This document shows positions 6,817 to 14,431 of a DNA stretch of 24,041 nucleotides, in pieces. Both the position numbers and the translations under genes were made by a program. Each line of letters opens with the position of its first letter. Positions within the stretch are counted from its first letter, which is position 1. Origin of the DNA: Synechococcales cyanobacterium PMM_0085 (GTDB lineage Bacteria; Cyanobacteriota; Cyanobacteriia; Elainellales; Elainellaceae); the NCBI GenBank assembly GCA_949127705.1, contig CASBQJ010000607.1:1-24041 (forward strand). Direction: 5' to 3'. Under the pieces are notes generated by a model. It saw only the letters and a program-made list of their open reading frames with translations, searched no databases and had not been told where the DNA came from.

Positions 6817-7665
6817 GTGCTAAAGACGCTAATTGCCGACTTCCGCATTATTTTTGAGCGCGATCCCGCTGCGCGCAATTGGTTAGAGGTGCTGGTTTGT
6901 TATCCCGGGTTGCAGGCTCTAGTGATGCATCGCTTCGCGCATCGCCTATTTAAACTGCGGCTACCCTTTATTCCCCGCTTCTTATCTCACATAGCGCGGT
7001 TTTTGACGGGGATCGAAATTCACCCCGGTGCCCAGATTGGATGCGGTGTATTTATTGACCATGGCATGGGGGTCGTCATTGGAGAAACGGCTATTGTGGG
7101 CGACTATGCTTTGATTTATCAAGGTGTCACCCTAGGAGGGACAGGAAAAGAAAGTGGCAAACGACATCCCACCCTTGGCGAGAATGTAGTAGTGGGTGCC
7201 GGAGCCAAAGTGTTGGGCAATCTTCAAATTGGCGATAATGTCCGCATTGGCGCGGGGTCGGTCGTGCTGCGCGATGTGCCCTCAGACTGCACTGTAGTAG
7301 GGGTGCCAGGGAGAATTGTCTATCGCGCCGGGGGGCGAGTTGAGCCACTAGAACATGGCAGACTGCCAGATTCTGAAGCTCAAGTGATTCGAGCCTTAGT
7401 TGATCGGATTGAATCGTTAGAGCGTCAGGTTCAAAATCTGCAAGAAGAAACCCTGCCTAACGTTGAAAACCCGCCAATGCTGTCACTGCTGAGTAGTGGT
7501 CTGACTGAAATAGACGACTCGGCAGCATCTTTGCAGCAAAATGCGACTCGTGACCCTAGTCAAACTGCTGCGCAGCGCCGGGATGCAGCCTCTGATGCTA
7601 GTGCAGCGCGTTGCCGATTGAGCGATCGCATTATTGAAGAGTTCTTAAACGGTTCGGGAATCTAG
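6817..7665 (+). CDS. cysE: Serine O-acetyltransferase with C-terminal coiled-coil extension
   Basis: CysE transfers acetyl from acetyl-CoA to serine, giving O-acetylserine, the first committed step of cysteine synthesis. The helical N-terminal part (FRIIFERDPAARNWLEVLVC) is followed by a left-handed beta-helix with hexapeptide repeats (GIEIHPGAQIGCGVFIDHGM, VVIGETAIVGDY, VVVGAGAKVLGNLQIGDNVR). The family's catalytic His lies in IDHGMG and a second conserved His in KRHPTLGE; GGTGKE and VPGRIVY are also present. I take a GTG at 6817 preceded by GGGAAAA as start (282 residues). An in-frame TTG at 6718 would add 33 residues that do not look like the family. After the enzyme core there is a coiled-coil (ALVDRIESLERQVQNLQEE) and a polar tail ending SDRIIEEFLNGSGI; part of that extension is unusual compared with E. 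coli CysE. Confidence 0.93.
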   Translation: MLKTLIADFRIIFERDPAARNWLEVLVCYPGLQALVMHRFAHRLFKLRLPFIPRFLSHIARFLTGIEIHPGAQIGCGVFIDHGMGVVIGETAIVGDYALIYQGVTLGGTGKESGKRHPTLGENVVVGAGAKVLGNLQIGDNVRIGAGSVVLRDVPSDCTVVGVPGRIVYRAGGRVEPLEHGRLPDSEAQVIRALVDRIESLERQVQNLQEETLPNVENPPMLSLLSSGLTEIDDSAASLQQNATRDPSQTAAQRRDAASDASAARCRLSDRIIEEFLNGSGI

Positions 7666-7681
7666 CGGTTCTACTCTGCCT

Positions 7682-7717
7682 TTTGCCAAAAATACTAACT
7701 TTGCCAAAAATACTAGC
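7682..7717. repeat. 18-bp tandem duplication
   Basis: TTTGCCAAAAATACTAAC (7682-7699) is followed by a copy with one change, TTTGCCAAAAATACTAGC (7700-7717). It spans the gap between cysE and the convergent DUF58 gene and reaches the latter's stop codon, so the stop may derive from the duplication. Confidence 0.9.
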
Positions 7718-8912
7718 CTTGCAGCGCTAGTTGAAGCTGTAGCCGCAGCGGCTGATCAAACTGGATGACCAAGCCGGGATGGCGGCTAGTCGAGATGGTG
7801 TCTGTCATCCCACCCGGTTCAGAGCGATTAGATCCATTCGAGTGAGACGCGTTGAAGTGGGCAGAAGGCCACAATAGCCACCGACTTCCTTGAGGTAGCG
7901 TGCTCACACTGATGGCATTTTGAGTCAGCCAAATCAACGGGCTACGCGGTGGCGCATCAGGAGTCGGAGTTTCACTGTGGCGCACAGCCGCTAACGCTTT
8001 TAGCACAGTGCGATCGCTCTTCACGATGCCTGTGCCAGCCGTCCACAGGCTGACCTGCATCCCCTGCTGGCTGGCATACGCATAAAGCGACGCAGCGGCT
8101 GTTACCGCCTGTTCAAACTGGTCTGCCTCCCAACCCAAAGCACTGTCTAGGCAAATCACCACGTCTAACCCACCCGTAAACGTCTCCAGTTCGCGCACAC
8201 GCAATTCACCATAGCGAGCGCTAGTGCGCCAGTGCACCAGCCGAATGGGGTCACCCCAGCGGTAGGGACGCAGCGTGCGCGTCACCCCCTCAATGGCGGC
8301 CTGAGCGCGAGCATTACTTTGCCTAACTTGACTAGCATCTTGCCCCAGTTCATCGACTAACGGGCAGCGGCTCAGCGGTAGCGCCCTAGGATAGATCACA
8401 GCAACAGCTTTTACAGCCTGTTGACGGCGGCACCAAAATAGCCCCAAGGGGGTGGCTGTCCTCAACTCAACCCCCTGCCACCGATAGACGCCTCGGCGCT
8501 CGGTTGGACAAGCATAGGTCCAGTAGTAGGTACTCTGAGCCGGAATCGACTCAATCGCCATTGCCTGAGGCTGCCCCAGATCTGACGGCAACATATCCTT
8601 AATCTGGAGCAGCGTTTTAGGGTGAGACGCCCCGTTTTCGATCGCCAGCTCTACCGTCAACAGATCACCCACTGAAACTAAATCCAGCGGGCGACGGCTC
8701 ACCTGGAGGCGTTGCAGCGATCGCCCTGGCAAAATAGCAGCCATGCCCAATAGCGCCATCATCACCCCGCTCATGACATACAGCCAACCCGCCATCGTAT
8801 TGGTCGCAGCGGCAAAGAAAAACAGCGCCAGACCGCCAATTACCCAACCACTATAGGCGGGCACAACCCAGCGACGTTCTAGCCAATTCAGTAAGCGGTA
8901 AGGTGAAAGCAT
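7713..8912 (-). CDS. DUF58 domain protein
   Basis: A 399-residue protein with two membrane segments near the N-terminus (GWVIGGLALFFFAAATNTMA and the following AGWLYVMSGVMMALLGMAAI), then a beta-rich region and a DUF58 block with the hallmark RPYRWGDPIRLVHWRTSARY and LRVRELE. The region after it resembles a von Willebrand A-like fold (VVICLDSALGWE). DUF58 proteins commonly accompany MoxR AAA+ ATPases in chaperone-like modules, but no MoxR gene is adjacent here. I choose the ATG at 8912 (MLSPYRLLNWLERRW), which matches homologues as I recall them. An in-frame TTG at 8972 would read through the short tandem repeat at 8930-8962 and add 20 unlikely residues. No strong ribosome site is visible. 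Confidence 0.85.
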   Translation of the reverse strand: MLSPYRLLNWLERRWVVPAYSGWVIGGLALFFFAAATNTMAGWLYVMSGVMMALLGMAAILPGRSLQRLQVSRRPLDLVSVGDLLTVELAIENGASHPKTLLQIKDMLPSDLGQPQAMAIESIPAQSTYYWTYACPTERRGVYRWQGVELRTATPLGLFWCRRQQAVKAVAVIYPRALPLSRCPLVDELGQDASQVRQSNARAQAAIEGVTRTLRPYRWGDPIRLVHWRTSARYGELRVRELETFTGGLDVVICLDSALGWEADQFEQAVTAAASLYAYASQQGMQVSLWTAGTGIVKSDRTVLKALAAVRHSETPTPDAPPRSPLIWLTQNAISVSTLPQGSRWLLWPSAHFNASHSNGSNRSEPGGMTDTISTSRHPGLVIQFDQPLRLQLQLALQG

Positions 8913-8929
8913 GGGAATGGGGAGAATAC

Positions 8930-8962
8930 AGAGATATGGTAGAGATATGGTAGAGATATGTG
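8930..8962. repeat. 11-bp tandem triplication
   Basis: The unit AGAGATATGGT is found at 8930-8940 and 8941-8951, with a third copy altered at its end at 8952-8962. It sits immediately upstream of the preferred DUF58 start and probably in its 5' leader or promoter. Confidence 0.92.
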
Positions 8963-9133
8963 AGTCGATCAAAGCCGATAGATGGCTTTACCCTAGCCTA
9001 TCCGCTGTTTGCGCATGATCGATGCGCTAAATCCATGCATTGGATTCGGAGCATTAAATTCGGATCAGTTGATTTCGGGCACGATAAAGCTAGGCAAGTT
9101 ATAATTTTTTCGGATACTGCGTAAAATTTCTTT

Positions 9134-9460
9134 ATGAATAGCCCTCTGATTAACGCTTTTTTTGTCGGTCGAGCATTGGCGGAAGCCTGCGGTGAGCAAT
9201 TTGAAAACACCGTTTCCAAAACGATGAGCGACTTAGGCAAATTTGATGCAGAGCAACGAGAGCATCTGCGGCAATTCATGGAGCAGGTGTTAGAAAAAGC
9301 CAATCGAGATGCGGAGCAAGCAATGCAGTCGCGGCCAGGGACTGCGGCATCAGCTGGAACCGCAGCCGGTGACGATCTGCAAACGACAATTGATGAGTTG
9401 AGAGCCGAGATCGCCCAGTTGAGGGTCGAATTGCAGCGTTATCGGGCCCGCTCCGTCTAG
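9134..9460 (+). CDS. Small conserved cyanobacterial protein (DUF6825-like)
   Basis: A 108-residue protein that resembles a conserved cyanobacterial family of unknown function, starting with NSPLINAFFVGRALAEACGE and followed by GKFDAEQREHLRQFMEQVLE. The N-terminal half is predicted helical. The C-terminal end (TTIDELRAEIAQLRVELQRY) is a clear coiled-coil heptad segment, linked by an Ala/Gly-rich stretch. It has no membrane segment or enzymatic motif. It precedes the ABC1-kinase gene in the same direction with a gap of about 140 bases. I believe the family is listed as DUF6825, but that name is from memory; the function is unknown. Confidence 0.75.
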   Translation: MNSPLINAFFVGRALAEACGEQFENTVSKTMSDLGKFDAEQREHLRQFMEQVLEKANRDAEQAMQSRPGTAASAGTAAGDDLQTTIDELRAEIAQLRVELQRYRARSV

Positions 9461-9603
9461 AATTACACTAGCTCTTGACGCTTGATTTCATTTTTCAGCT
9501 CTCGACTTCAGCCGTTTTCGTCCTTAGACCCACTTGTTTAGGCTCATTGCCCTGCCACTTGTCAGTTCTGTCCACGCTCTCTACGTAGGTTCCTAAGGAT
9601 CTG

Positions 9604-11430
9604 GTGTCTGCTCCTTCTGATAACTCTAACTTTGTTGCATCAGATACGGGGCATCCCGTAGCTCCCTCTCAGCCGCTTATAAGAGTGGCCGTTTTGCCTA
9701 GTAACCGCACCGATCCTTTAGAGAGCTTTGTTTCTGCTGTGGCAACCGACAAGCCTTATGCGGCAAAATCCTACCGCTGGAACCAAGAAAACTATTCACA
9801 GCGCCGACGGTATGTAGATATTTGGACGTTCATTTTGAAGCTGCTAGCGGTTCAAGCCGCTTACAACAAGTCTTGGACCTATAAGGGCGGCATCACAGAT
9901 GCTAAAAAAGCTACTCGGCGGCGATCGCTGGCGATCTGGATTCGAGAAACCTTACTAGAGCTAGGCCCTACGTTTATTAAAGTAGGTCAGCTGTTCTCCA
10001 CTCGGGCTGATTTATTTCCAGTCGAGTTTGTAGAAGAACTGTCGAAGCTTCAAGACAACGTGCCCGCTTTTGGCTACGAGCAAGTAGAGGCAATTATCCA
10101 GGCTGATCTGGGTAAGTCTGTTCCACAACTGTACCGAAGCTTTGATCCACTCCCTCTAGCAGCGGCCAGTTTGGGGCAAGTGCACCGCGCCCAGCTCCAC
10201 TCCGGTGAAGAGGTAGTCGTCAAAATCCAGCGGCCTGGACTAAAAAAGCTATTTGAAATTGACCTAGCGATCTTGAAGGGCATTGCCCGCTATTTCCAAC
10301 GTCATCCCAAGTGGGGTCGAGGCCGAGACTGGCTTGGGATTTATGAAGAATGCTGCCGCATTTTGTGGCAAGAAATTGATTACCTAGGTGAAGGCCGCAA
10401 TGCCGATACATTTCGGCGCAACTTCCGGCGAGAGGAATGGGTGAAAGTGCCCCGCGTTTACTGGCGATATAGTTCTTCGCGAACTCTGACGCTGGAATAT
10501 ATGCCGGGGATCAAAATTAGCCACTATGAAGCCCTAGAAGCCGCTGGGTTAGATCGCAAAATCTTGGCTCAGCTCGGTGCGCGGGCATACCTACAACAAT
10601 TGCTCAATGACGGGTTTTTCCATGCCGATCCCCATCCAGGCAACTTAGCCGTTAGCCCAGACGGGTCGTTAATTTTTTACGACTTTGGCATGATGGGGCG
10701 CGTGCAGCCCGTCACACGAGAAAAGCTGCTCGATACCTTTTTTGGCATTGCTCAGAAAGATGCCGATCGAGTGGTGGCGTCGCTGGTCGAGTTGGGAGCA
10801 CTGTCGCCGTCAGAAGACATGGGTCCCGTGCGCCGCTCGATTCAGTACATGCTGGATCACTTTATGGATCAGCCGTTTGAGAATCAGTCGGTGAGCGCCA
10901 TCAGCGAAGATCTGTATGAAATTGCGTACGATCAGCCCTTCCGGTTCCCAGCAACATTTACGTTTGTGATGCGAGCATTTTCTACCCTAGAAGGGGTGGG
11001 TAAGGGACTAGATCCAGACTTTAACTTTATGGAGGTCGCACGGCCGTTTGCGATGCAGATTATGTCGAATGGTAATGGTTCTGATCCCACTGGTCTTTTA
11101 GGCGAACTCGGACGGCAGGCGGCACAGGTGAGCAGCACGGCGTTGGGACTGCCCCGTCGCATTGAAGACACGATCGATAAGCTAGAGCGAGGCGACCTGC
11201 GGCTCCGGGTGCGATCGCAAGAAACAGATCGAATGCTCCGACGCCTCAGTAACGTTAATATGGGGACTAGTTACGCCCTATTGATGGGAGCGTTTACCGT
11301 ATCCGCTACTATTTTAGTGGTGAACCATTATTTATGGATTGCTCTAGTGCCCGCTGGGGCGGCGGCGATCGCGGCGGTAGCCTTTGTCCGGCTGCTGCTA
11401 CAGATTAATCGCGCTGATCGCACATTTTAG
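9604..11430 (+). CDS. ABC1/AarF/UbiB-family atypical kinase
   Basis: A 608-residue member of the ABC1 (AarF/UbiB/ADCK) protein-kinase-like family, which supports quinone and prenyl-lipid metabolism in bacteria, plastids and cyanobacteria. Its marks are all present: the KxGQ motif (Lys126 in FIKVGQLFSTR), the alanine-rich nucleotide loop AAASLGQVHRA, the VAIK-type lysine (Lys207 in VVVKIQRPG), the ExD block EIDYLGEGRNA, the catalytic loop FFHADPHPGN (His340) and the DFG motif at Asp360. Two membrane segments close the C-terminus (SYALLMGAFTVSATILVV; LWIALVPAGAAAIAAVAFV). The start is GTG, with AAGGA a few bases upstream. The N-terminal 40 residues are low-complexity. Which prenyl-quinone step it serves cannot be read from the sequence; cyanobacteria usually have several paralogues. 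Confidence 0.93.
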   Translation: MSAPSDNSNFVASDTGHPVAPSQPLIRVAVLPSNRTDPLESFVSAVATDKPYAAKSYRWNQENYSQRRRYVDIWTFILKLLAVQAAYNKSWTYKGGITDAKKATRRRSLAIWIRETLLELGPTFIKVGQLFSTRADLFPVEFVEELSKLQDNVPAFGYEQVEAIIQADLGKSVPQLYRSFDPLPLAAASLGQVHRAQLHSGEEVVVKIQRPGLKKLFEIDLAILKGIARYFQRHPKWGRGRDWLGIYEECCRILWQEIDYLGEGRNADTFRRNFRREEWVKVPRVYWRYSSSRTLTLEYMPGIKISHYEALEAAGLDRKILAQLGARAYLQQLLNDGFFHADPHPGNLAVSPDGSLIFYDFGMMGRVQPVTREKLLDTFFGIAQKDADRVVASLVELGALSPSEDMGPVRRSIQYMLDHFMDQPFENQSVSAISEDLYEIAYDQPFRFPATFTFVMRAFSTLEGVGKGLDPDFNFMEVARPFAMQIMSNGNGSDPTGLLGELGRQAAQVSSTALGLPRRIEDTIDKLERGDLRLRVRSQETDRMLRRLSNVNMGTSYALLMGAFTVSATILVVNHYLWIALVPAGAAAIAAVAFVRLLLQINRADRTF

Positions 11431-11470
11431 CTATGCTAAGGCGTTAGTGCGATCGCTGTTCACTTGGCCC

Positions 11471-11515
11471 AGACTAGCCATGCCAAGACTAGCCATGCCA
11501 AGACTAGCTATGCCA
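11471..11515. repeat. 15-bp tandem triplication
   Basis: The unit AGACTAGCCATGCCA is repeated at 11471-11485, 11486-11500 and, with one change, 11501-11515, followed by a decayed fragment. It lies in the short spacer between the ABC1 kinase and the PP2C gene. Confidence 0.95.
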
Positions 11516-11578
11516 AAATTAGCTCTAACCTAACTTGTACGACCTAGCCCCTTCCACCCTGATGGCAGCCGTCGCCTT

Positions 11579-12334
11579 ATGAAATGCTTTTTCGCGGGTC
11601 TCACCGATCCGGGACTCGTCCGCAGCGTAAACCAGGATGCTTACTACCTCCACCCAGAGGGTCGGTATTTCATTGTTGCAGACGGTATGGGGGGGCATGC
11701 AGGAGGGCAAGAAGCCAGCAATATTGCCACAAAAGCAATTCAAGCCTATCTCAATGAACACTGGGACTCTCCCGAACCATCACCAGCGCTGTTAGAGCAA
11801 GCATTTCTAGAAGCAAATCGGGAGATTTTGACTGACCAAAACAGCCATCCCGAACGATCTGATATGGGCACCACAGCGGTTGTTTTAATTTTCCGCAATG
11901 ACCAGCCTTGGTGTGCTCATATTGGTGATTCTCGGCTTTACCGCCTTCGAGGGTCAAAACTAGAACAAATTACTGAAGACCACACCTGGGTAGCCCGAGC
12001 CATGAAAGTCGGAGACCTCACCCTCGATCAGGCGCGAGTTCACCCCTGGCGGCATATTTTGTCGAAATGCCTAGGGCGAGAAGACCTCCGCTACATTGAT
12101 GTTCAGGCGGTCGATATTCAGCCTAGCGATCGCCTGCTGCTGTGCAGTGACGGGTTAACCGAGGAGCTATCTGATCACCTGATTGCATTCCACGTTAAAT
12201 CCATTCGTTCGTGTGAAAAAGCCGCTAGTGCCCTGGTGACGGCAGCAAGAGACAAGGGGGGGCGCGACAATATCACAGTGGTGATTGCAGCCGTAACCGC
12301 TCATCAAAACCAGGTCGATGCTACCCAAGGGTAA
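11579..12334 (+). CDS. PP2C-family Ser/Thr protein phosphatase
   Basis: A 251-residue minimal bacterial PP2C phosphatase that dephosphorylates phospho-Ser/Thr proteins using a metal centre. The metal-binding acids are visible: Asp20 in RSVNQDAYY, Asp35-Gly36 in VADGMGGHAGG, Asp191 in CSDGLTEEL and Asp230 in GGRDNITVV. The MGTTAVVL and HIGDSRLYRL blocks are also intact. The length equals the catalytic core with no extra domain, as in cyanobacterial PphA-like enzymes. The gene is separate from but in the same area as a eukaryotic-type Ser/Thr kinase (14432-15973), a potential counterpart. No strong ribosome site precedes the ATG. Confidence 0.94.
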   Translation: MKCFFAGLTDPGLVRSVNQDAYYLHPEGRYFIVADGMGGHAGGQEASNIATKAIQAYLNEHWDSPEPSPALLEQAFLEANREILTDQNSHPERSDMGTTAVVLIFRNDQPWCAHIGDSRLYRLRGSKLEQITEDHTWVARAMKVGDLTLDQARVHPWRHILSKCLGREDLRYIDVQAVDIQPSDRLLLCSDGLTEELSDHLIAFHVKSIRSCEKAASALVTAARDKGGRDNITVVIAAVTAHQNQVDATQG

Positions 12335-12760
12335 CCCTTAACGCACCGGGTGATAGTCAGGCATCTCAATTTTCTCAATTGCTCTACTAGTTTCCGTCAA
12401 GGACGCTGAAATTCCTGTGCTGTAAAAGTTTCAGGCGGTGAACTGATGTGCTCCAACCCTCCAGGATGCTAGACGTATTATCATCTGTGCTGATAATTAT
12501 CAGAAATTTTAATAGCGCTCCGCCGATCTTGCCTCAAACCCCGTCCCTGAATCACTTCAGAGTCAAAACTGAAGATGGGATTTCTGTCAAGCCGTCAGGA
12601 TGTTCAACTCAAACTTTTTTACAATTCTTTACTTGCTAAAACTACTCAAAGCGCTGCACACGGGGAATTCTCGAGTATCTCGCTCAATAAATCCGGCAAA
12701 AGCAGGAGCTAACTTTGACGGTTATCACTCAAAAACTACCCAACTAGGGGGATGGGCATT

Positions 12761-12790
12761 TTGTCAAATGGTTGTTATCTTTTTTAATAC
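12761..12790 (+). promoter_or_regulatory. Candidate sigma-70 promoter for nblA
   Basis: TTGTCA (12761-12766) and TAATAC (12785-12790) are separated by 18 bases. This would give an nblA transcript with a leader of about 140 nt. No NtcA consensus was found upstream of it. Confidence 0.4.
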
Positions 12791-12855
12791 GAGGATATTT
12801 CTGAGCTGTTCCTGAATATTCCTCACTTACATGCAGGCTTGGCGATCGCCAAACC

Positions 12856-12893
12856 TTCAAACAGGTCAGACCTAGCGACCTGGACTGTTTGAA
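12856..12893 (+). promoter_or_regulatory. Inverted repeat in the nblA leader
   Basis: TTCAAACAG (12856-12864) is the exact inverse complement of CTGTTTGAA (12885-12893), and AGGTC/GACCT inside can extend the pairing. It lies about 40 bases before the nblA ATG. There is no T-run, so it is more likely an RNA leader hairpin or an operator than a terminator. Confidence 0.5.
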
Positions 12894-12934
12894 CCCCTTG
12901 ATTCAATCTCTTACCTCAGTCTAAGGAGTGACGT

Positions 12935-13129
12935 ATGAACCAGCCTATCGAACTGTCTCTAGAGCAACAATTTAATCTTCGGTCGTTTCAAAACCAAGTC
13001 GAGCGCATGAGCCGGGAACAAGCCCAAGATTTCTTGATGAAGCTGTATGAGCAAAATATCTACCTAAAAGTCACCTACAACCAACTCCTCAAAACCCAAT
13101 GGGGAATTGAACCTGGCTCCCAGCTGTAA
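12935..13129 (+). CDS. nblA: NblA phycobilisome degradation protein
   Basis: A 64-residue protein with the characteristic NblA sequence: an N-terminal NQPIELSLEQQFNLRSFQNQ, a central helix with MSREQAQDFLMKLYEQNIYL, and a C-terminal NQLLKTQWGIEP. NblA is a small helical adaptor that binds phycobiliproteins and Clp proteases and starts breakdown of the light-harvesting phycobilisome under nitrogen or sulfur shortage. Length (about 60 residues) is typical. The ATG is preceded by AAGGAG with ideal spacing, in contrast to the weak sites of most genes here. It has its own candidate promoter and a leader hairpin and stands as a single gene, so its expression is probably controlled independently. 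Confidence 0.96.
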   Translation: MNQPIELSLEQQFNLRSFQNQVERMSREQAQDFLMKLYEQNIYLKVTYNQLLKTQWGIEPGSQL

Positions 13130-13517
13130 CCAGGGATTTCGCAGTAGGCGACCTCCCTCTCTTGCTCTCTTCCTAGCTAATGAGGAAAAGAACTGGGGAT
13201 GTTGGGGCGTCAACTCGATTTTGAACGCGCATCAGTGACAAAATTTGGGATAAAATTTGAGCCGAAATTTGGGTATCGGCATTGAGTTAAACGTCTACTA
13301 AACTATTTTTTACTAAACTAATTTATTTGAATGGTTTGTTAGTTTAGCTAGTTTAGTCATGCGGCTCTGCCGTTTAAATAGCGGTTCAGCCTGTAGCCAC
13401 CAGCAGTCGATTCGCTTCAACAACTGTCTGGCAGGTTTTATAGAGTTGACGACCCCTGAATTGTAAAGGACTGCGAAATAATTCTGACTGAACCCGATAG
13501 ACTAATATAAGCATCTC
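13130..13517. other. Intergenic region between nblA and the universal stress protein
   Basis: No gene seen. It contains an imperfect repeat of AAAATTTGGGA/AAAATTTGAGC near 13240-13262 and a nested AT-rich dyad at 13297-13357. Promoter boxes for the downstream gene could not be fixed. Confidence 0.55.
13297..13357. repeat. Nested AT-rich dyad with four ACTAAACTA-type half-sites
   Basis: ACTAAACTA occurs at 13297-13305 and 13312-13320. Its inverse complement occurs as TTAGTTTAG (13339-13347) and TAGTTTAGT (13349-13357). The outer and inner pairs can fold into one long interrupted hairpin, or act as two tandem copies of a protein-binding site in both orientations. It lies downstream of nblA and upstream of the universal stress protein. 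Confidence 0.75.
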
Positions 13518-13529
13518 TTGACGAGGTCG

Positions 13530-14414
13530 ATGTTTATGTTCGAACGTGCCTTAGTTTGCACAGATTTCAAAGATGGGTTGTATCGCCTAGCCAGCTTTGT
13601 CCCAAGTCTCGCCGCTAGCGGGATTAAACACATTGTGTTTCTGCACGTTGTAGCGGTGCCCGAACAGCAAATTCCTCGGCAGGATGATAAGCGACTCGTG
13701 CAAGTACGCGATCGCCTGATGGCGCGGATGGGAGAAATCCCAGCTCAAATTGAGGTGAAGGTAGAGGTGGCTTGGGGTAAACCCGTCGAGTCAATTTTGT
13801 CGGCCATTAAGACCTATCAAAGCGACGTGGTGGTATTGGGCACCTCGACCAGCAACCTACTGAGCGAAAAGCTGTTTGGCAGTACATCGGTAGCGCTGTG
13901 CCAAAAAATTACCGTCCCGATTTTGATGCTGCGCCCAGAATTAATCTGCGCCTTGACGAACGAAGAGCTAGACTTGCGCTGTCGCCATTTGTTTCGCTAT
14001 CTGCTGATTCCTTACGATGCCAGCGAGGCGGCGCAACATCTGGTGCAGCAAATTGCCCACCTGACTCAAGCGCGCCCCACGGGTTCACCAGAGCGGTGTT
14101 TGCTCTACACGGTGGTAGCCGATGTAGGTCGAGATCCCACCATCCGCGCCCACAAACTACAGGCGGCACAGGAAAATTTGTTGGCTGTGCAGCCTAGTTT
14201 AGAGGCGGCACACATTACCGTAAAGGCCGAGGTGGCGCAAGGAGATCCAGTGCTTCAGGTGCTAGCCGCCGCGATCGATGAAGACATTACGGCGATCGCC
14301 ACCTCATCTCGCACAGTTGGCAAACTGATTGAATACTCCATTTCGAGTTTCACAGGCGACATTTTGCGCCGCAGCTGTCATCCTGTACTCTATTTCCCCC
14401 CAAAGAAGCCTTAA
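13530..14414 (+). CDS. Tandem-domain universal stress protein
   Basis: A 294-residue protein made of two universal stress protein (UspA) domains. The first spans roughly residues 3-137 (FERALVCTDFKDG to VPILMLRP), the second about 155-290 (FRYLLIPYDASEAAQHLV to CHPVLYFPP). Each has the Usp pattern of an N-terminal beta-strand with a D, an HVV-type strand and a C-terminal glycine loop (VVLGTSTSNLLSEKLFGSTS; IATSSRTVGKLIEYSIS). The second glycine of the nucleotide loop is missing in both, so ATP binding is uncertain. I take the ATG at 13530 preceded by GAGG as start; an in-frame TTG 12 bases earlier is less likely. The gene converges on the Ser/Thr kinase with a 17-base gap. Confidence 0.9.
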   Translation: MFMFERALVCTDFKDGLYRLASFVPSLAASGIKHIVFLHVVAVPEQQIPRQDDKRLVQVRDRLMARMGEIPAQIEVKVEVAWGKPVESILSAIKTYQSDVVVLGTSTSNLLSEKLFGSTSVALCQKITVPILMLRPELICALTNEELDLRCRHLFRYLLIPYDASEAAQHLVQQIAHLTQARPTGSPERCLLYTVVADVGRDPTIRAHKLQAAQENLLAVQPSLEAAHITVKAEVAQGDPVLQVLAAAIDEDITAIATSSRTVGKLIEYSISSFTGDILRRSCHPVLYFPPKKP

Positions 14415-14431
14415 GCTAAATTAGGTAATAC

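Larger units (their letters stand above)
12335..12934. other. Intergenic region upstream of nblA
   Basis: A 600-base AT-rich spacer. Two short open frames exist in it but have no recognisable sequence, ribosome site or composition of a real gene. It holds a candidate nblA promoter (12761-12790) and a leader inverted repeat (12856-12893). Confidence 0.6.

Noticed and set aside
10074..10283. A minus-strand frame containing RGSGS
   Set aside because: It is the shadow of the ABC1 kinase gene, lacks a leader peptide and has Ser instead of the final Arg, so it is not a PatS-type peptide.
12448..12815. Two short plus-strand open frames before nblA
   Set aside because: No recognisable sequence, no ribosome sites and they overlap the candidate nblA promoter; they look like random frames in AT-rich DNA.
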